Of a DNA stretch of 64,000 nt, positions 13,533 to 23,701 are shown piece by piece. The DNA lies in NCBI RefSeq assembly GCF_028583425.1, contig NC_072790.1, positions 64,132,052 through 64,196,051 on the forward strand, in the 5' to 3' direction. The position numbers and the translations under genes are program-made. The stretch is from Eublepharis macularius. Taxonomy: Eukaryota; Chordata; Lepidosauria; Squamata; Eublepharidae. Each line of letters begins with the position of its first letter. Within the stretch, counting starts at the first letter, position 1. The notes under the pieces were generated by a model. It was not told the DNA's origin. It did not search any database and worked only from the letters and a program-made list of their open reading frames with translations.

Positions 13533-14972
13533 AATTAATGTTCTCCAGTGAAAGTTTCAATGCAGAAAAAAGAGGGCTTCACGAGACCTAGAAACTTTTC
13601 TGAAAGATCTGCTACCTCAGTCTATAGAAAATGGCCTATTTCTTGAGTGACAGCAACATTATCACACCATCTATCACTGAGGATAAATGAAACTCCATCC
13701 TCATTTACACATTGAGGAGGAGGAATTCTGAGGTGACTGAATAGACTGTACCACTTCAGACTGCAAGGTGAGGGTCATATTCCTAATGTACTTCCATATA
13801 AAAATGTCCTAAAAAATGAAAAGTAGCACATCAGAGAGAAAGCCTTGACCATTTCATGCTGTGTTAGTTTTTCAATTAAACGTCCTTTGCAATATGGGGA
13901 ATCTTTGACAAATCCCTTACCTGAAATTTAAAGTGGTATAGTCCATTCTACCACTCCAGCAAATCCCTACCATGTTAACACCTGAATTAAGTCTGCATAA
14001 AGCCAGGCTGAAAGATGTTGATTGTAGTTAGGAGAAGACACTTGACTCAAAGGGGGAAAATGGAGAAGACGCAGCTGATGAAGACTGCAAAGAAGCTGAA
14101 TGCCAGATTGCAGTCAGGATGGGGGTGGAGGTTGAATTTTCTGAATATGTGTCCAGTGAGACAAGCTAGCTTATAGTTAAGAAGAGAGATGTAAAGAATT
14201 ACATATGTGTTAAATAAAAGTGAAGTTTTCCACTTCAGAAAGAATGCTTTGTGCCTTGGCCCAAAGCAGAAATGATAAGATTTGGAAGTAAATTAAGACT
14301 ATGGCCAGCAATGTGATGTAATTGGATAAAGTGAAAAGAAGCTGACTTTCACAAGTCATTGCCCTCATGGTTCAGTTTTTAACCCCATCCATTATCTCTG
14401 GTCTTTCACCCACAGCTTTTGTTCTCATTGCAATGAAAGTGAACAATTCTACCCAGACCCTTTTGCTTCTTCTAATACTTGCAAAACACATCCAGAACAT
14501 TTATATTATGCTGTCTCTTTCTTTGCCATCAATTCTGATTTGAAATCTTTGATTCAAAAACTTAGGCCTCTTCCTAAGGTAGCCAGGTCCAAGTTGGGAA
14601 TTCCTAGCGATTTAAGAGGTGCCTGGGGAAAGCAGGGTTTAGGAAGGGAAGGAACCTCAGTGGGGTATAATTGTTAGAAGAAGCCTTACAGTGGAAATGA
14701 TACATGAGTTTTAGGAACTGAGGAAGCAGTATGTATTATTTAAAAATGTACTATAAGCAATGTGAATCAAAATATATGACATAAAAATGAGAACTCAGTA
14801 TATAACAGGGATAATCTTTGTTATAGGTATGACTTCCTTTAACTGATGCCAGTCCTCATGGTCTCATTGGAAGAAGTTAGCAGGCTGACAAAAAGGGAAG
14901 AACTAGAGAGAGAAAATTCCAGAGGCTGTGGTCACTTGACAGGACAGGGTATGGAGGTAGATGTTATGTTTG
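13533..14972. other. Intergenic, no gene seen
   Basis: Unique-looking AT-rich DNA; nothing assigned. Confidence 0.5.
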
Positions 14973-15329
14973 GAGTCCCCAACGTAAAGCCTTTGGGCAC
15001 AATTGTGTCTGCCAACACCTTTGCTGGTGCTCATGAAGTGTTTCTAGAAAATGAGTGGGTCAGGGGGAGGGCTTTTGCAAAGCATGGCTTCTAATTGGCC
15101 ATTGAAGTATTAATTGGCTGTGCAGGTTTTTAAAACATTGCTTTGGCAGAAACTGCTTCCACAACACAAGGATCTTCACTGTGTGACTGAAAGTAAGCTG
15201 TAGCAGCCATTTTGAGGCTGGCTCGGTTTCCTGCAGGAGCCATTTTGTGGCAGGCATTTTGGTGCTTCACCTACCACACTGTGTCAGAATTTCGAATGTG
15301 CCCGCAGGCTCAAAAAGGTTGGGGAGCCC
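14973..15329 (-). mobile_element. hAT-type MITE with GGGGTCCCCAAC-like ends
   Basis: Ends GGAGTCCCCAACG and GGTTGGGGAGCCC. Inside, TTCACTGTGTGACTGAAAGT and GCAGGAGCCATTTTGTGGCA are shared, on the other strand, with 58983-59333. Confidence 0.65.
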
Positions 15330-15645
15330 TAAGTTCTGTGATTATTTTCAGTTGATGGTTAATTTGTTTGGCCTCAGGGAAGAAGGCCCATCTTGGGGGC
15401 CTGTGGTTGCTCTCAGCAGCCTGGCTGGCCTCCACCGATTTTAACCCCACTGAATGCAACAGGATTGATTTTGCCTGCCTCTTGAATGTATTCAAAAGTT
15501 TGTGTTGTACAGTCTTAAAGCTGCAGACATAGATTCTAATTACCTGCAGAAAAGAAGAGCATAAAGATAATCAATAGCTCACATGATACTTCAACAAGTT
15601 ATTCAGATCTAAGCACCAGCTATGGAGGCCAAATTGCACTGTTTT

Positions 15646-15760
15646 GGAATATATTTATATATATATATATTCTGAGAAAATATCTAAGGGGAAAAGTAAG
15701 CTATTATAATTTTTGTAAAGGATGTGTGTGTGTGTGTATATACACACACATACGTATTCG
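15646..15760. repeat. TA and TG/CA microsatellites
   Basis: An AT-alternating tract (about 15650-15671) is followed at 15723-15751 by TGTGTGTGTG-TATA-CACACACA, a self-complementary run able to form a hairpin. Confidence 0.85.
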
Positions 15761-16919
15761 AGTAACTTGCTTTTCTCCTTAGGCATTTTCTCAGTTGCTG
15801 GTTCATCTGCTGATTATCAGCTCTCTAATCATCAAACAGAGACAAAGACCAGACAAGCACTTGAAACAATCCTTTTTGCAGGTTTCTCTTCCTGTTGCCA
15901 TCCACATCACAGCTGTTGTGGCCCCGGTAAAGCCAGGTCTCAAGGCACCACTTGAAGTGAATGTCAGATAACACTTTGCATATCTGTCCCATGAGATATC
16001 TGGTTACCCTTTGGAAAGAGGCAACTTAAATGGAAATGGCAGTTTTATGTGTGTCAGTGGGAGACCTCAAAATGACAAGATTAACTATATCAAATACAGA
16101 ACATTTGCCCGTGGTTCAAAGATAGATCCAGATTTGTAACCAGTAGATGTTATTTCTTATTTATTTCATTCACTGCCATTTCTGGCTCACCTAGGGCCAA
16201 AGATTTGAGAGCAAACAGCCGGCTGACCTGTGTCCTGCAAGGCTAAATCCCAACTTCATGTGAGTAAACCAAGGCAAATAAATCTGTATTTGCAGAGAGT
16301 TTTGGCAAACTGGGTTTCATGCTCAGAGCAGAGTGACATGGATGTTTGTACAAAAGTAAAATCTTATCACCTGGCCGGACTTGAGCTTTCAGTTTAGTTC
16401 AAGACGTTCTTTTGCTGGTTTGGCTGCTTACTTTTTAATTCTCTCCTCAAACAGGGGCATGGAGGTAGTTCACAGGCTGAATACTTACCAAAAATCCTTA
16501 AGATATGCTATGAATTTAAATCCTATAAACCAAAGAAGAAAAGAGTGGAAATGATGATCAAGAAATATCTAACCAGATTCCAACAAGCATAATTTTAAAA
16601 ATAAAATGTAGTGAACATGTATTCCAATGAATGAATACAATTTTAGTTTTTTCTGTAGATTATTTTATATACGTAGGGCATCTTACCGTGTTGATGTTAT
16701 TATTTATGGTTGTAGTGTATGTTGTTACCTGAAAGTGTGATTGCTAATACAAATTCAGATAGTTTCATTGGTACAGCAATATACTCTTACAATTAAAAAA
16801 AATTGTATAAACTGAAACACTGAATAATTCATATCAGCTTCTCACCTCTGCAATTAAACATCTTGTCTTGAATAAATGGAAACAAAATCCTGTTAACGTG
16901 CTATGAGCCACATGGCGGT
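15761..16919. other. Intergenic, no gene seen
   Basis: Unique-looking DNA between microsatellites and a SINE fragment; nothing assigned. Confidence 0.5.
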
Positions 16920-16992
16920 GGTGGAGAATGCCGTCAAGTCATAGCTGATTTATGACAACTGCTGCTGAGGTTTTCAAGGCAAGAGACTCAGT
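16920..16992 (-). mobile_element. 3' piece of 5S-derived SINE
   Basis: Plus-strand text GAATGCCGTCAAGTCATAGC through GGTTTTCAAGGCAAGAGACT is the usual continuation of the element whose 5S-like head lies at 17411-17545. The gap includes the MITE at 17120-17353. Confidence 0.55.
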
Positions 16993-17119
16993 CTCTACAT
17001 AAGATATTTTACATGAGTAGCATCAAGTGAAAGATCTTACACTTGTTCTCCCATTGCAGATACACATTCACTGCTAGGGAGACAGAGTACACTTGAATAT
17101 AAGACCACAGAGAAAGTAA

Positions 17120-17353
17120 GGGCCAAGCTACAAGTGATGCCTGACACAGGTTGGACACTTGTCAGTTTCCCTCAAGTTTTGATGGGAAATGTAGGCAGCT
17201 TGGCGGAATGTTGGACAAGTGACAGTTGAAAAGTCCATTGGACAGCAGTCAGAGAGCCACGCTGCAAGACCAGGACACCTACATCTCCCATCAAAACTTG
17301 AGGGAAGCTGACAAGTGTCCAACCTGTGTCGTCCATCACTTGTAGCTTGGCCC
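17120..17353. mobile_element. TWA-target foldback MITE, copy 1
   Basis: A 234-bp element flanked by TAA on both sides (17117-17119, 17354-17356). Arms of about 75 bp start GGGCCAAGCTACAAGTGATG and are nearly complementary. A 3-bp TWA duplication suggests the PIF/Harbinger superfamily. The central ~80 bp is the reverse complement of the core of copy 2 (38140-38371). Confidence 0.75.
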
Positions 17354-17410
17354 TAAGTCTCTTGAGCATCCCTGTGTAAGGTGTCTTGTGTAGAGAGAGT
17401 CTAACACAGG

Positions 17411-17545
17411 TGATTTGTCATTGCCTGCCTTTGCAATCCTGGACTTCTTTGGAGGTCTCCCATCCAATTACTAACCAAGGTCGATGCTACTCAGCTTCTG
17501 AGATCTGACAAGATCAGGCTTGCCTGCGCTATCCAGGTCAGGGCA
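17411..17545 (-). mobile_element. 5S rRNA-derived SINE head (minus)
   Basis: The minus strand reads GATCTTGTCAGATCTCAGAA, GCTGAGTAGC, then GGTTAGTAATTGGATGGGAG. This is the same 5S-like region as 20481-20660. A related SINE body piece (GTCAAGTCATAGCTGATTTA) is at 16920-16992, with a foldback MITE between them. Confidence 0.65.
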
Positions 17546-17704
17546 TGATCCACATATTATACACCTTTATCAATATATTCTCAATGTGGCCAAATCAATA
17601 GATTTGGTGACTGGAGCCATAAAGGACAATACTGAAAAAAGCTCTAGGTTTGCAAAAAAAAATCTGAAATCTTAACCCCCACCATAGAATCAGTACCTGT
17701 AATA

Positions 17705-17929
17705 GGGTTGCCAGCCTCCAGGTGGTGGCTGGAGATCTCCCGGAATCACAACTAGTCTCCAGGCCACAGAGATCAGTTCACCTGGAGAAAATGGCTACTT
17801 TTGGAGATGGACTTTATGGAATTATGCCATGGCAAGGTCCTTTCCCTCTCCAAACCCCACTTTCCCGAGGTTTCTCCAGGTTTCACCCTCCAGATCTCCA
17901 GGAATTCCCCAACTTGGAGCTGGCAACCC
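17705..17929 (+). mobile_element. TA-target MITE, family B
   Basis: A 225-bp copy with GGGTTGCCAGC / GCTGGCAACCC ends and TA flanks. It is very close in sequence to 3106-3329. Confidence 0.82.
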
Positions 17930-18185
17930 TAACCTGTAACTTTAAGAAACAAATGCCCTCTATGGCCATTGCTAGGCAACCCCAACAGCACTGCCAGTTG
18001 AAGCCTTGTTTTCAGCAAAAGGCAGGAGGGGGGCAGGGCACTTTCCTGGGCTGTTTTGGCTTTTGAGGGAGGACTCACTGGGGCCAGGCCAAGCAGTAAC
18101 CAGCTGGCAACTTGATATCATGTGATTTGCATGACTCACCCAGGCCCCACTGCTCACATCTGTTCAACAGTACCCCCCCCTCAAC

Positions 18186-18247
18186 CAGTATGGTGTAGTG
18201 GTTAGAGTTTCTGATTAGGACCAGTTCCCATACCCACTCTCACAACC
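18186..18247 (+). mobile_element. Head of tRNA-derived SINE (split by Penelope-like element)
   Basis: CCAGTATGGTGTAGTGGTTA is the tRNA-like promoter head of squamate SINEs, followed by a degraded anticodon-arm region. The rest of the SINE resumes at 19243. Confidence 0.8.
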
Positions 18248-19242
18248 AAGGAGGGGAACACCCAGGGAACCCAACAAAACACTACCAGGTGTAACTCAAT
18301 TTCTATACCAATATAATTGAATCAAACTTATATACTAATCACTTCAACAGTAAATACAAAGTTACAAAAGTTCATCCATACAGTTACAAAAATTCATCTA
18401 CACAGTCCATCATATTACAATGTAACAAATATCATCTCCACTGATCGTCGTGTTAATAATGGAATCATTCCCTTGTTTTTTCCAACGGGGTCGATCTGTA
18501 ATACCCCACAGCAATGTTCAAGCCTAATGGCTATAGTAATAGTCAGAATCCAATTGCTATAGTGGCACAAAACAGCTTTGCTGCCAGAAGTGCTAATTGT
18601 CTCCTAAGCTCATTGGCTCAGATGGCTGGAAGATTCCAGGAGGTTGGCAACGAGTCTGCTAGCTTCTTGCTCCACTCGTTTCGTCACTTCTTCTTCATAG
18701 CCAATCTTTACTTTCAGCCCACAGTAACACTGTAACAGTACAAATCACAGCCACTATCATATAGTCATTACCCACAATTATTAAATACAAATATCATACT
18801 CACAATTCACAAGAGACTGGTATGTCCTGTCACAATCAGTCGGTATAATTCAAATGCAGGTACGCCCCTGTATGACTGGCCCTGTTAAATACCTGTTTCC
18901 TGTAGGTCGGGCACTGGTCCCTGCAGGAACTACAAAAATGCTGTAAAATTAATCTCACTATTTAACCCTTTAGGTGCCAAGCTGTTCATCCGATATATCC
19001 ATTGGGCTTCTGTCCTCAACAAGTCATTTTTCTTGTTGGATTTGACAGTCTCCAGCACGGAATATTTCAATTCCCGTTCATTCTTATGAAACCTACAAAA
19101 GTGTTCCACTAAGGGCGCTGAAATGTGCTTCGTTCTTATTTTAGATGCTTAGATAGATGCTCTTGCACCCGTTTCATCACCGTCCTAGAAGTACTACTTA
19201 CGTAATATAATGGGCACTGACATCTAATAATGTATACTATTT
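18248..19242 (-). mobile_element. 5'-truncated Penelope-like element with GIY-YIG remnant
   Basis: The minus strand from about 19235 to a TAG at 18930-18932 translates to CQCPLYYVSSTSRTVMKRVQ and, after a frame change, VEHFCRFHKNERELKY and onward to APKGLNSEINFTAFL. This is the GIY-YIG endonuclease C-terminus of a Penelope-like retroelement. It carries one in-frame stop (in SKHLK*ERS), one frameshift, and Ser where YVG is usual. The next ~680 bp to 18248 is its 3' non-coding part and includes GACGAAACGAGTGG. It is inserted in a SINE whose head is at 18186-18247 and tail at 19243-19360. No catalytic RT remains. Confidence 0.75.
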
Positions 19243-19360
19243 GGACCAGCCACATGTTTTCAACCTAACCTACCTCACAGGGTTATTGTGAGGATAAATT
19301 GAAGGAGAAACTGTTTTGGGTCTCCACTCTGGAGAAAGGAAGAATATAAATGAAGTAAAT
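19243..19360 (+). mobile_element. Body and tail of the same SINE
   Basis: This matches the SINE body: GGACCAGCCAC, then ACCTAACCTACCTCACAGGG, the TTGGGTCTCCACTCTGG region, and an AATATAAATGAAGTAAAT tail. About 25 bp of SINE consensus is missing at the junction with the Penelope-like insert. Confidence 0.75.
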
Positions 19361-19710
19361 ATGTATCAATATAGCCATATATGGGAAAGAATAAAAACTT
19401 GGTGGGTGGGTAGAAAGAACAGAAAAAAACAGGGAAAGATGAGAATATGGGAGGTGGCAGTGGAGGAAAGAAAGGAAATAATATGGGGAGGGGGGTACAG
19501 GAGCAGTGAGGTGCTCCCCACAAGTCCTTGCAGGTTCCCCACCAAGCAATTGGGCGTAGTGGCCCACATGGAGCAACTGGATCATAGAGGCTACAAGGGG
19601 AAGACAGGGAGACAGATAAAGGTAAATTGGCTGGTAGGTGGGAAGGAGAGTAAGAAGCAGGAAAGAGGGAGAGCCTGTGAGTGATTTCAGAGAACAGAGG
19701 CAGGCAATGG

Positions 19711-19840
19711 AACTCTCTCAGCTGTACCCACCTCACAGGGTGATTGTTGTGGGGATAATAATAACAAACTTTGTAAATCACTCTGAGTGGGTGTTAAGTT
19801 GTCTTGAATGGTGGTATATAAATCAAATGTTGTTGTTAAA
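19711..19840 (+). mobile_element. SINE 3' part with GTT tail
   Basis: Contains CCCACCTCACAGGGTGATTG, CTCTGAGTGGGTGTTAAGTT and GTGGTATATAAATC, ending in TGTTGTTGTT. It is the same family as 35526-35700 and lacks the tRNA head. Confidence 0.75.
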
Positions 19841-20480
19841 TAGTGGTGGAGGGGAATGAGATGTCGTCCAATTGAAGCTTATGTTTTTGTCTGTATCTGA
19901 TAGCTGATATAAAATTTCTACTGTGAGAGCCAACTAATCTTGCTTGTGCAAAATTATCAACAGAATACCACCCTAAGAATATATACACAAGACTAAAAAG
20001 CACGCAATACCAGTACTGCTAGACCCATTAAACAGAATGTTGTTATACTGGCCAGATTTTACTGTCAATTCCAGTGTCAGAGCAGCTAAAAGGGACTGAA
20101 TCCATTAAGAATTGTTTAATTTTTCTCTAGTATATTCCCCTATTTGTGTGATTTGATCTTACTGGATTAGTTTTGAAACATGTCTTCTTTGCCTTTCTGA
20201 ATATTGCTGTACCCAGTAAAGATTGATCTGATCAATTTCTCTTTCTTCTGTATTGTCCCCCCAAATAATTTCCCAAGATGACACCTTTGGATCCCAGGAT
20301 TTCTTACCAAATTGGATATCGACTGCCACTTCCTTAACTTGTAAAAATAAGTTATATTGATTTAAATCAAACCCAAGCCTGGTTCAAAGACAAACGATGA
20401 TCAAATGTGTGTGTATGTGTTTCAAGAACGCCAATTTAACAGCATTTATTTCTTCAAATTAGAGATTCATACAGATGTAT

Positions 20481-20660
20481 GGTTTTGACCTGGGTGGCCC
20501 AGGCTAGCTCAAACTCCTCAGGTCTCAGAAGCTAAGCAGGGTCAGCTCTGGTGAGTACTCTGATGGGACAGCATCAAGGAAGTTCAGCATCACTACACAG
20601 AGGAAAAAGTTTCCTTAGGCTGGAGGAAGCCTTCCAGCTTTTCTCAGTGGAGTGGTAGGG
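20481..20660 (+). mobile_element. 5S rRNA-derived SINE
   Basis: GGTCTCAGAAGCTAAGCAGG, then GTCAG and GTGAGTACTCTGATGGGA, follow 5S rRNA (its internal promoter region). The upstream GACCTGGGTGGCCCAGGCTA is a common flank in squamate copies. It is a retroposed SINE head rather than a functional 5S gene, because the 5S termini are absent. Confidence 0.65.
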
Positions 20661-21546
20661 TAACGGTAGGATTGACATCCTAATCTAAAATTGCAATTAT
20701 ACAGTGCAAAACTAGTCCATAAACATTGGATCCAAACCCCCTGGAATCAACAGCAATAATGAGAGTTTTTAAAAAGCATAATGAACCTTACATTTCTTGA
20801 TGTATCCCTTTATGAACTAGACTTATTCAAAAGTTTTAACTGGCATCTCAAAAGGAGGCGGACTTTATGATCAAAGGAGATCCCTGCTTAGTTAAAAACC
20901 TGTTTCATTATTTTCATTATTCATTTAGGATTCACAAAAATTAAGAAAACGTCTTTTAAGATGATGAATTAAAATGCTGCAGAAAGGAAACATGTGCATC
21001 CAGTACAGAAGGCATATTTTTAGAAGAATAAAGCAGGGGAAGCATTTAACACTTTGTACACTAGAGGGCAATACTTTCTTTAGAATATTACATAGAAATG
21101 CATTTCCTTTGGGAAAAAAAATCCTGATTTTGTATCAAAATGTGATATTCATTTGGCTACTTCAGCATTGCAATGGACACTGATATTTATTTCTAGGTAA
21201 ACCATTTCAAAACCAGAGTATGCAAGTCCCAGGTGGTTTTCTGGCAGTGGGATGGATGATACAGTAGTTCTAGGCCCTAAAACACATTGGCCATCACCAC
21301 CCAGCCATAACTACCTATTTGCCTCTTAGCTTACCTGCTAGATATTCTTAGCTACAATCCCATTTATATCATCATTCTACCTCTAAGCTAGGTCTCCTAG
21401 CCTCTAAAAACTAAGATCCCACACATCTACTATCAGTTGTTTAAGAGGAATTCTTTAGCCCATACCACATGAAACTTCAGACTCAGTTAATTTGCTTTGT
21501 GATAGACTCACAGTACAGTCCTAAGCAGAGTTACTCCAGTCTAAAC

Positions 21547-22090
21547 TAGAAGTGGGCACGAATCCAATTACGACCCAAAAAAACGCACGAACCAGGCCAG
21601 TTCGTGGTTCGTGAACCACGGATCGTGGAAGCTCCTTTCTACAAACATCCATGAACTGGTTACTGGTTCGGGTTCGTTTGGGTTGTATTGGGAAAGGGAG
21701 AGTTTAAATGGCCATTTCCCCAAGGAAATGGCCATTTAAACTTTTCCTGCAGCTTGCAAGTGGCAGGTCCCTTTAAACTATCAGCTGGCAGGCGGCAGAG
21801 GGGGATCCCCCCATTGCCGCCTGCCAGCTGATAGTTTAAAGGGTCCTGCTGCTTGCAAGCGGCAGGGCCCTTTAAACAGCCCACAAGCCCCAGCTCCTAC
21901 CCCACCACCCAGCCCCAGCCCCACACTTACCTTGAGGACTCCTGCAACCTGCGACATCCTCCCCCTTCTCCTGCGAGGGGCGGCAAGGCCATTTTCGGCC
22001 TCTTCTGTCCCTCTGCAGGCCTGCGCAGGGACGGAGGAGGCCAAAAACGGCCTTCCTGCCCCTCGCTGGAGGAGAGGGAGGACGCTGCAC
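21547..22090. mobile_element. hAT fragment with three hairpins
   Basis: The left end TAGAAGTGGGCACGAATC matches the hAT terminus at 29847. Inside are three successive inverted repeats: 21702-21742 (TTAAATGGCCATTTCC arms), about 21750-21860 (arms around CAGCTGGCAGGCGGCA), and about 21970-22074 (arms around GGCCATTTTCGGCCT). No right terminus is found. It may be inserted in another short palindromic repeat whose half (GTCCTAAGCAGAGTTACTCC) precedes it. Confidence 0.65.
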
Positions 22091-22392
22091 CATAGGGGAA
22101 GGTAAGTGTGGAGTGGGGGTGGGGTTTGGAATTCTAATGTCAACAGACAGTGCACTACTGCTGCTTATCATTAAGCATGACAAAGCAACATTGACAACAG
22201 TTGCACTTTGCATTGTTTATAAGTCAATATTTCCAGAAAAAGAAACACTGACCTATAAACTATTCAAAATACTATTATTATGAATATTTATGTTACAAAC
22301 CTTAGCATTATGATTATCTGAAAGATGCATGTACTTAAATTTGTAGCTTTATTGAACATTTATATAACTTTAAGATTAGCTAGAATTTGAAT

Positions 22393-22777
22393 GAGTAATA
22401 TATAGAGAACAAGTCAAATTGTTTGATTTAAATGTAAGATTTTTATGGTTTATGATATATAGGTTTATGATATATAGAAATATTCAAAACTGGAAAATGG
22501 GATAAATTGTTTATCTAAAGACGTACAGTTTGGGTGTATAATAAGAAAAGTAGTTAAAGATGTACTGCTTAATATAATGGAGAATGTATATCTGTTTTAG
22601 ACAGAGGAATTTGATAGAAGTAAGGGAAAAGGGACAAAGGGTGGGAAAGCTGTTGGAAGTCAATAAAAGGGGGGGAAAGGGAGGGGGTTAGAAATGAAAA
22701 AGATGGGGAAAATTGAATGTAATGTAAAAATAATAATATTCTAACCCAATAAAATTTTTTTTTCAAAAAAAAAAAAA
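22393..22777 (+). mobile_element. 5'-truncated L1-type retroinsertion
   Basis: A 385-bp insert ending in a pure A run (22765-22777) after AATAAAATTTTTTTTTC. It is flanked by a perfect 21-bp direct repeat (22372-22392 and 22778-22798). The G/A-rich tract GGGGGGAAAGGGAGGGGG before the 3' end is typical of L1 3' UTRs. Target-primed reverse transcription is clear; L1 as the source is inference. Confidence 0.8.
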
Positions 22778-23082
22778 AAGATTAGCTAGAATTTGAATCA
22801 GGACATATTTTCTGTTACCAAATTAAGACAGAAATGTTCAACCAGGCATATTTAGGAAGAAATAGAAACTGTGAACACAACTGACTCAGGAACAATTTCT
22901 GCCCAAGTACCATTCATTGCAGGTTGTGCAATAATCTAACTGGAATGTAACCTTCACTAAACCCCAGCATGAAAATAGATCAAAGTTCATTTTAATGGGT
23001 CTTTTGGAGAAGAAGTTCAACTGTATTCAGTCCGATTTCTTCTTTTTTCCCGTGTTAATAAAAAAATAACATTATTTGCTTT

Positions 23083-23170
23083 ACAGCAAAAAGTCCAGTA
23101 GCATCTTTAAGACTAACCAACTTTATTGGAGCATAAGCTTTCGAGAGCCACAGCTCTCTTCATCAGATGT
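23083..23170 (-). mobile_element. 88-bp hammerhead-like repeat insertion with 12-bp target duplication
   Basis: The segment is flanked by the direct repeat ATTATTTGCTTT (23071-23082 and 23171-23182), which proves insertion. On the minus strand it begins ACATCTGATGA, then a perfect stem GAGAGC / GCTCTC with a TGTG loop, then GAAA, then GC-TTAT-GC and TC. It continues to a tail (CCAATAAAG ... CTACTGGACTTTTTGC) shared with several other loci in the window. CTGATGA-stem-GAAA is the conserved hammerhead core, with one extra A after CTGATGA. Penelope-like elements are known to carry such motifs and to leave target duplications of similar size; assigning this repeat to them is inference. Confidence 0.7.
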
Positions 23171-23220
23171 ATTATTTGCTTTGAAAAGGAATTAAATTTT
23201 GGCATGATTTGTGTCTTGGC

Positions 23221-23648
23221 TGTTGGGGGAAAAAAGGTTAAAAATAGCTTTAAATCATAGGTGCAATGGATCTTGGATCAATAGAGAGTCAGCACACGAG
23301 TTTAGCTTTTAAAAAACATTTACTTCTAAAGGGAAAAGGGTCACAGGTTGCCTACAAAACAACAAACACCTGGAGCTACATTTTCTCACTACTGTTTACA
23401 ACAAAGAGCTGGGATAATGGAAGTGGAGAATCTTCTTCTTCCTCCTTCTTCTTGACCCTGAAAGGACAGTCACCTGACCTGTTGACCAATAACAGTTTAC
23501 AAACACTCTCAAGTTTCCCGGGCTTGCAGATTATTGGCTTTGTGCCAGGTTCCCTTTCCAGGTCAATCTAAACAATAGCTTGGTAGGTAAACACATTAAC
23601 CCCATAATGACTGAATCTCAGACCTTGCAACACACATATATTCCAACA
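23221..23648 (-). repeat. 3' LTR of copia element
   Basis: A 428-bp copy of the 5' LTR. By eye they differ at a G/A near the plus-strand left end, a one-base T-run length change, and one A/G in the purine-rich middle. It abuts the polypurine tract at 23649-23657. Confidence 0.95.
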
Positions 23649-23657
23649 CCCCTTCTC
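23649..23657 (-). other. Polypurine tract
   Basis: The minus strand reads GAGAAGGGG immediately before the 3' LTR, the expected plus-strand priming site. Confidence 0.85.
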
Positions 23658-23701
23658 AAGGTCTAGCATGGAAGTCATTATGCATTCATATTTAACAAAC
23701 A

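Noticed and set aside
18186..18247. tRNA gene
   Set aside because: The tRNA-like head belongs to a SINE; there is no complete cloverleaf or terminator.
19275..19781. 168-codon minus-strand frame
   Set aside because: Runs antisense through SINE tails and G/A-rich sequence; Pro/Ser/Leu-rich composition is a strand artefact.
20481..20600. Functional 5S rRNA gene
   Set aside because: Only the internal promoter-like part matches; the 5' and 3' ends of 5S rRNA and a T-run terminator are absent.
22560..22770. Minus-strand short frame over the L1-type tail
   Set aside because: It is antisense to a poly(A)-tailed retroinsert with a target duplication.
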